Positions 11,876-21,064 of a stretch of 64,000 bases of DNA are shown in pieces. This DNA is from Bartonella quintana (GTDB lineage: Bacteria > Pseudomonadota > Alphaproteobacteria > Rhizobiales > Rhizobiaceae). The translations under genes and the position numbers were made by a program. Location: the NCBI RefSeq assembly GCF_009936175.1, contig NZ_AP019773.1, positions 434,001-498,000 of the forward strand, in the 5' to 3' direction. Under the pieces are notes generated by a model that ran no database searches, was not told the DNA's origin, and saw nothing but the letters and a program-made list of their open reading frames with translations. Position 1 is the first letter of the stretch. Each line of letters starts with the position of its first letter.

Positions 11876-12371
11876 AATGTCTGCCTACAATTTTTTATCT
11901 GAAAGGTATAATGACCAACGTTACACAAAAAACACTACCATAATGTATGGTGTGTGTATGTGTATTATTATCGCAATGTTTTGCTTAGGTTCAGAAGTAT
12001 AGGTATATTCCATGAAGAGGTAAAGTCCTGTTTTTGGATTTTCTAAGACCTCGATGTTAATTATTTTTTATCATGCATTGTAAAAGGTATCAGGATTGGT
12101 GAGAAACTCTTTTAAAGTCCCCTTCTCTTATCAAATGTTTCTTCAATAAAATCAAACATTTTAGAATGTCTCTTCTGACGGTTTAATAAAAAGCTTCTTC
12201 TTTTATGGAACTTCCATTTTATGTTTCAATTGTCCTTTGTTTAGAGAGTGAGGTGCAAAGAATCTAAGCTGCTGGGAGAATATATGCTAAATTAATAAAT
12301 TTTTAGAAAATTAACTTTGTGGACAAAAGCGCCGTAGATAATCTGCTTGAATAGAATCGGGCAAGCTTATA
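11876..12371. other. Intergenic region upstream of carA
   Basis: About 500 bases between the carA start and the yqeY relic. It should hold the carA promoter on the minus strand. A short stretch at about 12256-12285 resembles the left edge of the diverged repeat found at 13668 and 23780. Otherwise nothing is recognised. Confidence 0.5.
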
Positions 12372-12650
12372 TTGCATGATCGGATTGATAGAGCACTTAA
12401 AACTGCTTTGAAGGGAGAGGAAAAATGCATCTTGCTATGCTTTGTTTCATTGATGGTGCCTTTAATTGGCGCTGCGGTTAGGGAGAGTGATATTTTTCAT
12501 TTTAGTCAAGGAAAATTAGAAATGGATTATTATCAGATATACAGTCTATTGAGCTAAAGTCATGCGATAGAGTGAAGAGTTAGCGCGTTTTTATAGAAGA
12601 ATCTTGCTCCTTGTAATTGGCGGGGAAAGAACAAAGGAAAATGGCGATCA
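12372..12650 (+). pseudogene. yqeY: Broken GatB/YqeY-domain gene
   Basis: The translation HDRIDRALKTALKGEEKC, followed after local damage by AAVRESDIF and SQGKLEMDYYQIYSLLS, follows the YqeY pattern (DRI..ALK.ALK..DK...STLRLI.AAIKDRDI...GK..VSDEEI..IL). The frame then meets a stop, and a further piece resembling the next helix appears in another frame. YqeY-domain proteins resemble the tRNA-binding tail of GatB and are often encoded next to dnaG and rpoD. Only the N-terminal half is recognisable, so this is a pseudogene left at the expected place between carA and dnaG. Confidence 0.6.
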
Positions 12651-13044
12651 TAGGTAAATTTCTTTCCTATTAGCTTGATGCGGTGAAAAGTTAAACAAGT
12701 TCTTTGTAAAACTTTGGCGTAAACAAAAGCTGTGAGGGATTAGGTGATTCACTTAGGTTATGGTGTGGCTCAAGGAATGCTTCGCGGGACAAATAAATTT
12801 TTCTAAGCTTGACAATAATCTTGGTGCAACATTCTAGTAAACCTTAAAAGGGTATCTAAAGTATTTTTAGTATGAGCAACTTCACAAGCGTACAGATAAT
12901 GTGGAATCATTAAATGTTGATAAGCAAATTCATCTGAAAAATTCACTGCAGGAGAATGCTTTGAAATAAATGAGGAGCTCTTTCTGCGAGAAAGTAAACA
13001 AGACATTTGCCCGCTGTTTAATATTGTGTTGCTCTTCAAGATAT
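12651..13044. other. Gap with an unexplained minus-strand open frame
   Basis: A minus-strand frame is open from within ubiC down to 12803 (113 codons). Its first third is only the alternative frame of ubiC. The remainder includes FSDEFAYQHLMIPHYLYACE, which looks protein-like but matches no family I know. It may be the tail of a decayed gene. No start site of its own is visible. Confidence 0.35.
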
Positions 13045-13563
13045 TTATATGGAATTTGTTGTGTACAGCGGTGAAGCTGCTAAAAACAGTTCGGTTAATA
13101 ACAATGGTTTGCCTGCTAGTCGCAAACGGGAGCGGCGTGCCCAAAGCGCACCTTGTCGGCCAATATAAATGTAATCGCGAGTTAGGTTGTCACTGCTAAA
13201 TAAATACCGTCCCAGTGGTACAGTCCCTAAGTTTATCAGTGCTTCATTATGTTCAAATAGGGTTTCTTGCGGTATCACTGTGCGCCCAAGAAGCCAAGGT
13301 TGGTTGTCTCCCATCAGTATGACTTCGCGGAGCCAGTAACATGTGCTATTGGGCAAATGCGCAGCTTCTTCTTTCAGGTTATCACGTGTAATGAAACATT
13401 CACGTTGTGGTTCAATACGTATGCAAGTGCAGTGATTTTCAAATCGACGTGTCATGGATCCCAACTCCATTAGCCAATCGCTAACGCCAGCTGGTACTGG
13501 AGGATCTTGATCGGATAGCCATTTCAAAGGTGGCAAGATAGAACTCCTAAGATCAGATATCAT
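13045..13563 (-). CDS. ubiC: Chorismate lyase (chorismate to 4-hydroxybenzoate plus pyruvate)
   Basis: A 172-residue cytoplasmic enzyme that catalyses the first committed step of ubiquinone synthesis. The whole sequence follows the enterobacterial UbiC pattern: W...[17 protein letters not shown] with the active-site arginine, [56 protein letters not shown] with the catalytic glutamate, and ASPLY near the end. Length is as expected (about 165 in E. coli). The gene is intact although both flanks are decayed. Its sequence looks richer in G and C than its surroundings, and it seems unusually close to gammaproteobacterial UbiC, which would fit horizontal acquisition (inference). The start is the ATG at 13563. 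Confidence 0.93.
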   Translation of the reverse strand: MISDLRSSILPPLKWLSDQDPPVPAGVSDWLMELGSMTRRFENHCTCIRIEPQRECFITRDNLKEEAAHLPNSTCYWLREVILMGDNQPWLLGRTVIPQETLFEHNEALINLGTVPLGRYLFSSDNLTRDYIYIGRQGALWARRSRLRLAGKPLLLTELFLAASPLYTTNSI

Positions 13564-14816
13564 TTCACTTTCTACCTAAAACCGCATTTCATGTGCTGTA
13601 TGTTAAACGATATAAATAAACATTCTTATTGTAATTTAGAAATGCAGAAGCAGCAAGATTCTAATTCAAGAAGCTAAGCTGCTTGGATAAGTGCGTTCCA
13701 GTCTGTCGTTAAGAAGAAAACATAAAGCTTAGCCACAGGTATCTACCACAGCATAATTTGCATCCACCTTACCACGACTTTTCAGGGTCCAATATTGGTT
13801 TTTTCAACGTTTTTCTCTCATAATGATCTTTTTTATAGTCTGCAGCACAATCTATAGCTTCCAGCACAAGAATGAGCACAAACAAAACTAACATCGATCC
13901 TCACAGCTTCACCATCATAACCTATAGTCCTTAACAAGCGCTTCCAAAACCTGAAATCCCTTTCTGACACCAGAATTCACAATATTGATGGATGCTGTTC
14001 TCCTTTGTTTGAAGGTAAGGAGAAATTCTCGCCAGAGTCTCTTATTAAAATAAAATGAATGTCTTAAAAAAGTGACAGGTAAGATTTTCAATCTTCATGC
14101 GCGTCTCAGAAAATAATTTTCAATAACCAGTAATCCTTTGCTAATTCTTGACTCTTGGTATCATACTTCTCCCTGGTAAAATACCTTTGTTCTTTACAAA
14201 TAGAATGTTATCATCATTCCATTTTTTCTCAAATTTTATTAAGGCACAGAACCTAGGACAATCCTGTTTTCATCCACAGATTTAAAAAGGCTATTTGAAT
14301 GTTCCGGTAAAATGGTTTCGTTAGTGAGATATATGTTGGTTAAGCATTGCACGACAGAAGTTTTGACATTCGCGATAGGGTTTTACTAAGAGTACTCATT
14401 GACTGGGTCATTGCTCTAGGTTAGATGAGCCCAATTTAATAATCTGTGATAAGCATAGTCTATTTTTATGAGAATATTGATCATCATCAATATGGCAATA
14501 GAGCATCTCTTTGAAGCAGTGATATTGGAGCATGAATTATAAATATAAAAAAGAAAAAACGGTACGGCAATAAAACAGCCCTAAATATTTCTGCGGTTAC
14601 AATACGCCATAGCATGGCTAATATTGGCATATGAGGTGATGTGTTGCTAAAAGCTTTTATATGCTACTTGTTTAACAATACGATGATGGTGATACAAAAA
14701 GACTGCATAAGCATATCACCACCCTTCTTCTTTCGCAAAAATTTTTAAAGCTATGGCGGAAATTTTTAACACTTGCATTCAGCACCAAGAGGTGCCTTAA
14801 AAAATGAACAAATGCT
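13564..14816. other. Non-coding region containing repeat copy A
   Basis: No open frame of note. The left half (13668-14262) is the first copy of a diverged long repeat described separately. The right half (14263-14816) shows nothing recognisable apart from short AT-rich inverted repeats. Confidence 0.55.
13668..14262 (+). repeat. Diverged long repeat, copy A
   Basis: Shares many blocks in the same order with copy B at 23780-24402: AAGAAGCT..G.TGCTTGGA at the left edge, then GCAGCACAATCTATAGCTTC, TTTTCAGGGTC, TAGTCCTTA/TGTCCTTA.CAAGC, TTTGCT.ATTCTT, and ACAGAACCTAGGA at the right edge. Overall similarity is clearly above chance but interrupted by many indels. Neither copy has a lasting open frame on either strand, so the repeat is either a decayed gene or mobile element or a non-coding element. 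Only eye alignment supports it. Confidence 0.65.
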
Positions 14817-15068
14817 CTATGATCGAATTTTTCGTCCTACCCATATAAGAATGCAGGCTCCAATAAAACCTGAAATAAGATAGCCAAGCCAACCAGCAAA
14901 ATTCACCCCTAAAAGTCCAAAAAGAAAGCTGGCTAATATGGCTCCAATAATTCCTAAGATAATGTTTAGGAATACCCCTGTCTGGCTTTTCATAAGATAT
15001 TGCGCAGCCCAACCCGCAAGTCCACCGATGATAATAGCTGCAATCCAACCGATATTTGCGTCTTCCAT
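14817..15068 (-). CDS. GlsB/YeaQ/YmgE family stress-response membrane protein
   Basis: An 83-residue protein made of three glycine-rich membrane helices, with the family pattern IGWIAAIIIGGLAGWAA, GVFLNIILGIIGAILASFLF and GWLGYLISGFIGACILIW. The length is exactly that of the family (82-84). Members are small inner-membrane proteins induced by stress; the molecular role is unknown, and the old name transglycosylase-associated protein is not informative. The ATG start is preceded by AGAGGAGAATGTA (minus strand), a strong ribosome-binding site. It appears monocistronic. Confidence 0.9.
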   Translation of the reverse strand: MEDANIGWIAAIIIGGLAGWAAQYLMKSQTGVFLNIILGIIGAILASFLFGLLGVNFAGWLGYLISGFIGACILIWVGRKIRS

Positions 15069-15713
15069 TACATTCTCCTCTACCTATATCTAAACTGTTA
15101 AGTCTAACTAGGGTAGGCTTTGTCAAGGTCAAGGCTTATTTCTTTTCTTGCTCGAGGGGGGATATCGCTACTGGAAATGCTGTTACAATCTTTATTTTTT
15201 TTACTTTGCTGATTTTCAATTCATATAAATATCTTCTGCGTGAAGTACTCACTGCAAAAATCAAAAGCATATATAATCTCTCTTAATACCAAAAAGCGCT
15301 TAGTGGAGCAATAATTCTTCGTAAAAAGAGGAAATGTCTGTGAAAGTACTTTGAGAGTATAATAAAGTATATTTATCAATAGATTTTTTGCCAATTATTA
15401 TAACAAACTTTGAAAAAACTAAGATGACATGATAAAAGCAATAAGCAACATTGATACTCAAAAAGTTCGAAAAGAAGTTCGCAAAAATGATATCAATGAT
15501 GTTTAAAAATATCTCTATTTAACTCTTTGCAAAATGTTGTGTAGGTCGAATCTGTAAAAACATTGATATAAGAGTTGTAATCTGATTCATGGCTGCATTT
15601 TTCATGATACAGTTCATTTCCTCTAAATAACAGCTGTTAATTTTCTCGTTCAAGTATTCTCAAAGTCAAAATTTGGCTGTTTGTCGTTCAGCAGGATTAC
15701 GCAGGCGGGAACT
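15069..15713. other. Intergenic region, nothing recognised
   Basis: AT-rich sequence between the GlsB gene and the end of the Na/Pi cotransporter relic. No frame or structure that I can support. Confidence 0.55.
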
Positions 15714-17360
15714 TTAGAGTAACCTCTTTGCTTCTAAAATTTGGTAGACCATTGAGGTTAAAAGGAAATTAATCTGTTTTAGATCGCGGACAGTGCCAAG
15801 TGAAAGATAGATGACTCTACGTTTTTGAGGTCAACTTCACGCAAGCGTTTAAAATATTTTAGACTCATTTCTTTTTCTAAATTTCGGAGCTGATCTTTTT
15901 TTGTGCCAATAACTGCGCAGTGTGTGTTCGCGAGACAAGAACATTAAATGCGATATGCGCATTGGCTAGAACAATAGCGTGAAAACGAAGGAGGTCATTC
16001 CATCCTTCACTGCTGAATTGTAAGCCTTTATTGTTTCTTTTTAACCAGCATAAGCATATTATGAATAATGATGTCTCCTGCTTGATCTAATTTTATACAA
16101 GTGCCTAAAAGTTCTCGTATTTGAAGTGCTTCTTCATTAGATAATTTTTGTGCAGCTAATCGTGCAAGATAAAGTTTGATTGCGATATGCTTTTTGTCCA
16201 ATATGGTGTTCGGCTGGTTAAGTTCACGGATAATGTCGGGATCAGGTTTCTGTCATAAAGTTCCATAATTTTTTCTAGCATGATATCCAAAAGATCACAA
16301 ATATGGATGACTTCACGCATGACATTAGAGAGTGCCAGAGTGGGGCGGTCAAGAACGATATCATCAAGAGCTGTTTGATTGGATAAATTAAGAGTTTTAT
16401 CGGTTTGCATTTTTTTTGTACTTAAATGGACAATTTCAGTAATCAGTTTTGAAATCCATTTCAAGAGTGGTATTCCAGTAAGGAGAATGAAAACATTAAA
16501 AATGCTATGAGCGTTAATAACTTGAGTAAAAGCGTCATTGCCAAACCATATGATTGGTGGTTGAAAGGAGAGAAATAAGAGAAGGACAAGGATTGAACCA
16601 GCTCCGCGCATGAGCAAATTCTCCAATGGAACGAGGCGGGTATTAGGGGCGGCATTGCGTGTTAAAAGTGGTGCGATAAGAGAGGAACCAAAATTGACCC
16701 CGAGGACCATGATAACACATAGTTCAGCATGGATGAGATTATAGTTAGCAAAATTAACCAGCAAAATGATTCCTGCAACCGATGAATGCAAGAGGTAGGT
16801 TAGTGTTTCTGCCAATAAAAAATGGAAACAGGATCGGTTGAAAAATAGCTAATAATGCTAGGTGAACTTGCGCTATCACGTAAAGCCTTTGTGGCTGTGC
16901 TTATCATTTGTAAAGACAAAATAAAAATGCTGATACTGATAATAATACATCCGATTTGATGCTAATCACGTTTTTCAGTTGCCATGAAAATACAAGTGCT
17001 GATTAAAAAACACAGTAGCACAAGGATAGTAGTAAGATCGTAGAAGAGAATTTTGACAACCAATGCCGATCCTAATTCTCCTCCACACACAGCTATAGGT
17101 CCTACTAGCCCAGAGACAAAACCAGATTCCACAAAAGAACCAACAAGCATTGTTATTGGTGTAGAGCTTTGTAAAATCATTGCTGTAAAAAGTTCAAAGC
17201 TTACAACAAAAAATGGTTTGGAAATAACATGGCGCATTTTGTATTTCAGCTCGTCACCATAGGGCGCGTTCAACTCCCTCCCGTACGCACCATACGGGTG
17301 GCCCAAAGAAGTTAAAGAAATAGCGTCTGCAAGATGAAGGAGTACAAATGAACTATTCAT
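15714..17360 (-). pseudogene. Broken Na/Pi cotransporter with PhoU-like tail
   Basis: Minus-strand remnants of a sodium-phosphate symporter lie in order. From 17360 an open piece of 132 codons begins MNSSFVLLHLADAI and contains FTAMILQSSTPITMLVGSF (the QSS motif of the family). From about 16815 a second piece of 219 codons carries VNFGSSLIAPLL, a second half-repeat and the start of the PhoU-like domain. Further frames down to 15714 give LSNEEALQIRELLG, DQAGDIIIHNMLMLVKKK, WNDLLRFHAIVLANAHIAFN and the natural end QILEAKRLL-stop. At least four frameshifts or stops separate these pieces, and a compensated shift is seen near 17265-17300. The gene cannot make the transporter. Confidence 0.85.
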
Positions 17361-17430
17361 GATACTTTTTCTTCTCTGTTGTTATGAATATAGTTGATCT
17401 AAGCAAATTGACGAATTGAGGTTTATCGTT

Positions 17431-18648
17431 TTACTTCGCTTTTGCTTCTAATACATGACTAAAATCAGAGCCACTTGGATTTTGAAAAATCTTTAGACCA
17501 AAACTAGGAAGAATGGAGTAAAGGTGATCAAAAATATCACTTTGAATTTGTTCATATTCTAGCCAAACGGTTGTGTTAGTAAAGCAATAGATTTCCAAGG
17601 GTAAACCATTTGGTGTAGGAGGTAATTGTCGCGCCATCATGGTCATGTTTTGTTCGATGTTTAGGTGATTTTTTAGATAAGCAAAAACATAAGCACGGAA
17701 AGTTCCAATGTTGGTTAAACGGCGGTTATTGGCTAATATATCGTGATTTTTATCTAATTGAGCATTCCATTCATTGATTTCTGGTATTTTTTGTGTGAAA
17801 TAATTTTCTAACAAATTAAATCGGGAAAGATATTCTTGTTCTTCTTTCGTGTGAAAACGGATACTTGATTGGTCAATGAAGAGAGAGCGTTTGATACGTC
17901 GTCCACCTGCTTCTTCCATTCCACGCCAATTCTTAAAAGGATCGGTCACCAGTTTACGGATAGGCACTGTGGTGATTGTTTTATCAAAATTTTGAACTTT
18001 TACAGTATGAAGTGCAATTTCAGTGACATTGCCATCTGCACCGAGATTGGGGATTTCAATCCAATCGCCGACACGTACCATATCGGTGGATGAAATTTGG
18101 ATGCCTGCAATAAGGGAAAGCAGTGTGTCTTGAAAAATTAACATAAGGACAGCTGCCATTGCACCAAGACCGGAAAAGACAATAAGAGGTGAGCGGTCAA
18201 TTAATGCGGCTACCATGAGAATTGCAGCGACAGTAAAAAGCGTAATTTTAGCGATTTGAATATAACCTTTTATTGGCTTCAACCGCGCTGTTGACCTTTG
18301 TTCGTAAAGGGTATTAATGACATTGAGAAGAGAAGAAATTGTCAGGACAACAAAAAAAATAATGAAGGCATTAGAAACATTACGGATAATAGTGCTCAGT
18401 GCATTAGGCAATGTTGAGATAAAGTTAACACCGGTTGAGAGAGTAAAAGCTGCAATAATATTAGCTATGTACTGAATGGCGTGTTCAATATCGATTGTTG
18501 TATTTGGGGGAAGAAACGAAGAAAGTCGTTTTGCTCCATGAATGAGTAAATTTCGTGCTAAAAAATTGATTAAAAGTGCAACAATAATAAGAGCAATGAG
18601 CCAGGCAATAGATTCCAGCAGCGGATATTGAACAAGAAATTTGATCAC
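17431..18648 (-). CDS. MscS-family mechanosensitive channel, YbdG (MscM) type
   Basis: A 405-residue inner-membrane protein with about five N-terminal membrane helices (to residue about 165) followed by the MscS pore helix and beta domain: IVFSGLGAMAAVLMLIFQDT, LSLIAGIQI, VRVGDWIEIPNLGADGNVTEIALHTVKVQNFDKTI and TVPIRKLVTDPFKNW. The long C-terminal cytoplasmic part and residues such as RIKRSLFID match the YbdG subgroup, which opens under osmotic downshock and protects the cell. It starts with GTG at 18648 after GGAGAGT. It is transcribed divergently from dnaG. The ion preference is not known. Confidence 0.88.
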   Translation of the reverse strand: MIKFLVQYPLLESIAWLIALIIVALLINFLARNLLIHGAKRLSSFLPPNTTIDIEHAIQYIANIIAAFTLSTGVNFISTLPNALSTIIRNVSNAFIIFFVVLTISSLLNVINTLYEQRSTARLKPIKGYIQIAKITLFTVAAILMVAALIDRSPLIVFSGLGAMAAVLMLIFQDTLLSLIAGIQISSTDMVRVGDWIEIPNLGADGNVTEIALHTVKVQNFDKTITTVPIRKLVTDPFKNWRGMEEAGGRRIKRSLFIDQSSIRFHTKEEQEYLSRFNLLENYFTQKIPEINEWNAQLDKNHDILANNRRLTNIGTFRAYVFAYLKNHLNIEQNMTMMARQLPPTPNGLPLEIYCFTNTTVWLEYEQIQSDIFDHLYSILPSFGLKIFQNPSGSDFSHVLEAKAK

Positions 18649-18783
18649 TTTTTTTACTCTCCGTTTCTAAATTATATACGGTTGAGTTCTTAAAATCTTT
18701 CAACCGCTTAAGATGAAGTATTGGAATTATGCTCCAAAGTCGTTAAACATGCAAAAAAGAATTTGAAAACTCTGTGAGAGATA

Positions 18784-20712
18784 ATGCGTTTTCCTTCTGA
18801 TTTCCTTGATGAGATCCGCACCAGATTACCAATTTCAACGGTTATTGGCCAAAGGGTGGTATTTGATCCTCAAAAAAGTAAACCTTCTCGGGGAGATTTT
18901 TGGTGTTGTTGCCCATTTCATGGTGAGAAAACACCCAGTTTTCATTGTGATGATCATAAAGGCCGTTATTACTGTTTTGGTTGTGGTGTGAGTGGTGATA
19001 TTTTTACTTTTCTTTGTGAGCTTGATGGATTGCGTTTTTCAGAAAGTGTAGAGCGTTTGGCTGATTTTGCGGGGATGAAATTACCTGTCTCTGATCCACA
19101 AAGTCATAAACGCCAAATGGAAAAGGCTGACCTTTATGATGTTATGAAAATAGCTATGGATTTTTTTCAATATAGCTTACATGATAAAGGAGGTGCTCAG
19201 GCGCGTCGTTATCTTGATGAGCGTGGTGTAACACCAAAACTTGCAGAGCGTTTTCGAATTGGTTTTGCTCCGATAAGACGTACAGCTTTGAAAGAAGCTT
19301 TGAGTGCGCGGGGTATTTCAATAAAACAAATGGAAGATTGTGGACTTCTCAAAGTGAATGAGGATGGTACGACTTCCTATGACCGATTTAGAAATCGTAT
19401 TATGTTTCCTATTGAAGACTTACGTGGGCGTGTCGTGGCTTTTGGAGGGCGTGCGTTAGAGAAAGATACACAGGCAAAATACCTCAATAGCTCTGAAACA
19501 GTTTTGTTTCATAAAGGAAATATGCTTTACAATGCAGCAGCTGCTCGCAAAAATAGCCGCTTGGTTGGTGATAAAAAAAACCGCTCACTTCTGGTTGTTG
19601 AAGGCTATATGGATGTGATCACATTGACTAAAGCTGGTTTTGAAAGGGTGGTAGCACCTTTGGGGACAGCATTAACGGAAGCACAAATTGCGCTTTTATG
19701 GCAGATCGGGAGTGATCCAATTTTTTGTTTTGATGGAGATGAAGCTGGTTTAAAAGCTGCTTTTCGTGTTGCTGAGCGTGTGTTACCTCTTTTAAAGGTG
19801 GGAGTGTCTGTGCGCTTTGTTTTATTGCCACAAGGTAAAGATCCAGACGAAATTATTTGCGCTGGTGGTGCACAGCTTTTTGCTTCTTTTTTGCAAAAAT
19901 CAATTTCGTTAATTGAGCTTTTGTGGTGGCGTGCCACCTATGGAAAAGATTTTGAAACTCCAGAAGCAAGAGCAGCACTAGAAAAACAACTGAAACAGCA
20001 AATTTTTACGATTAACGATGCAGATATACGCCGTTATTATTTTCAAGATATAAAGAAACGACTTTTTGATTTTTTTCGTCCATTTTTTTTGAAGAAAAAA
20101 GACGCAGGGCAATATGATCAGAACCCCAAAAATAGGATTTTTAAAGATCAATCTTTTTCGATGTTGGCAAATTCCAACATCATACGCGATTCATCGCATT
20201 CTGTTCCTCTACGTGAGGCAGTTATTTTGCTAATTTTGGCGTACTATCCTGAGCTATGGTATGAAAATTTTGAAGTTCTCGCTGCGTTGGAGTTAGAAAA
20301 TACGCAATTAATAAGTCTTCATCAATCTATGTTAGAAGTTCTTGGGAGCCAGCAACTTCATAATAAAGAGACAATGATTGCGTTTTTAGAAGAAAGGGGG
20401 CAAAAAACTCTTTTAGAGCGTATGAAAAATCTTGTGCAAAATGTTGGTATGCGTACTGTCTTTGCCGGGGCCCCTATAGAAGATGCTCGTGCTGTATTAA
20501 AACAAGCCATCTACTTGCATCTTCAAGAATACCACCTACATAAGAGATTACAAGATATTGAAGAGCAACTCGTGGAAAATCCTAATAATGAGATTTTTAA
20601 TCTGCTTCGTGAAATAAAAATCGAGCTGGAGCAGACGCAAGCAACAGAGGCTTTAATTGAAGGATTTGGAAGTGGGTTTGGTGAAGAAATAGACGGGAAT
20701 AGGCAAGATTAA
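18784..20712 (+). CDS. dnaG: DNA primase
   Basis: A 642-residue primase that makes RNA primers for replication. The N-terminal zinc-binding domain uses C43, H46, C64 and C67 (CPFHGEKTPSFH...YYCFGCG), followed by the RNA polymerase core (about 115-260) with YLNSSET, and the TOPRIM domain with the acidic EGYMD (273-277) and DGDEAG (317-322). The C-terminal part (about 430-642) is the DnaB helicase-binding region and is poorly conserved, as usual. The ATG at 18784 follows GAGAGATA. It is followed by rpoD, the classic macromolecular synthesis order, but with about 350 bases between, so rpoD likely has an additional promoter. Confidence 0.97.
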   Translation: MRFPSDFLDEIRTRLPISTVIGQRVVFDPQKSKPSRGDFWCCCPFHGEKTPSFHCDDHKGRYYCFGCGVSGDIFTFLCELDGLRFSESVERLADFAGMKLPVSDPQSHKRQMEKADLYDVMKIAMDFFQYSLHDKGGAQARRYLDERGVTPKLAERFRIGFAPIRRTALKEALSARGISIKQMEDCGLLKVNEDGTTSYDRFRNRIMFPIEDLRGRVVAFGGRALEKDTQAKYLNSSETVLFHKGNMLYNAAAARKNSRLVGDKKNRSLLVVEGYMDVITLTKAGFERVVAPLGTALTEAQIALLWQIGSDPIFCFDGDEAGLKAAFRVAERVLPLLKVGVSVRFVLLPQGKDPDEIICAGGAQLFASFLQKSISLIELLWWRATYGKDFETPEARAALEKQLKQQIFTINDADIRRYYFQDIKKRLFDFFRPFFLKKKDAGQYDQNPKNRIFKDQSFSMLANSNIIRDSSHSVPLREAVILLILAYYPELWYENFEVLAALELENTQLISLHQSMLEVLGSQQLHNKETMIAFLEERGQKTLLERMKNLVQNVGMRTVFAGAPIEDARAVLKQAIYLHLQEYHLHKRLQDIEEQLVENPNNEIFNLLREIKIELEQTQATEALIEGFGSGFGEEIDGNRQD

Positions 20713-21064
20713 GATAAAATGATTCGCTTTTTTGGAGCGAATCAGTCACCTAAAGCCTAATATGAAGAACTTTTATGTAGAGCGACATTTTTATTTTTAT
20801 AAAGAATGACGATTGAATTTTAGGAATAGCGGGAAATTGGTTCTTACTATAGGATACAGGGATGATCTCAGAAAGGCTGAGAGGTGTCGGGGAATCTTCT
20901 GTGGTTTTCCCGCGTTTTTGTGTGAATGAAGAGCGTGTAAAAGTATCTTTTCTCATAGAGATCTCTTCTAAGAGGAAGTATATGAGAAATTATTAATACG
21001 CTAAGTGGGAACGCAAAAAATTGGTCATGCGGAAGCCGCAGAGTGATCAAGTGGAGTTAACGGT
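20713..21064. other. dnaG-rpoD intergenic region
   Basis: Contains a hairpin with stem GATTCGCT/AGCGAATC (20721-20743) right after dnaG; without a T run it may be a weak terminator or attenuator. A 68-codon minus-strand frame (20750-20956, MRKDTFTRSSFTQKRG...) has a plausible GAAGAGA ribosome-binding site but no recognisable family and is unsupported. The rpoD promoter should lie here. Confidence 0.45.

Noticed and set aside
17262-17304. GC-rich palindrome inside the Na/Pi cotransporter frame, looking like an inserted palindromic element
   Set aside because: The shifted frame of the same bases encodes an expected family sequence (MVRTG), so it is decayed native sequence with small indels, not an insertion.
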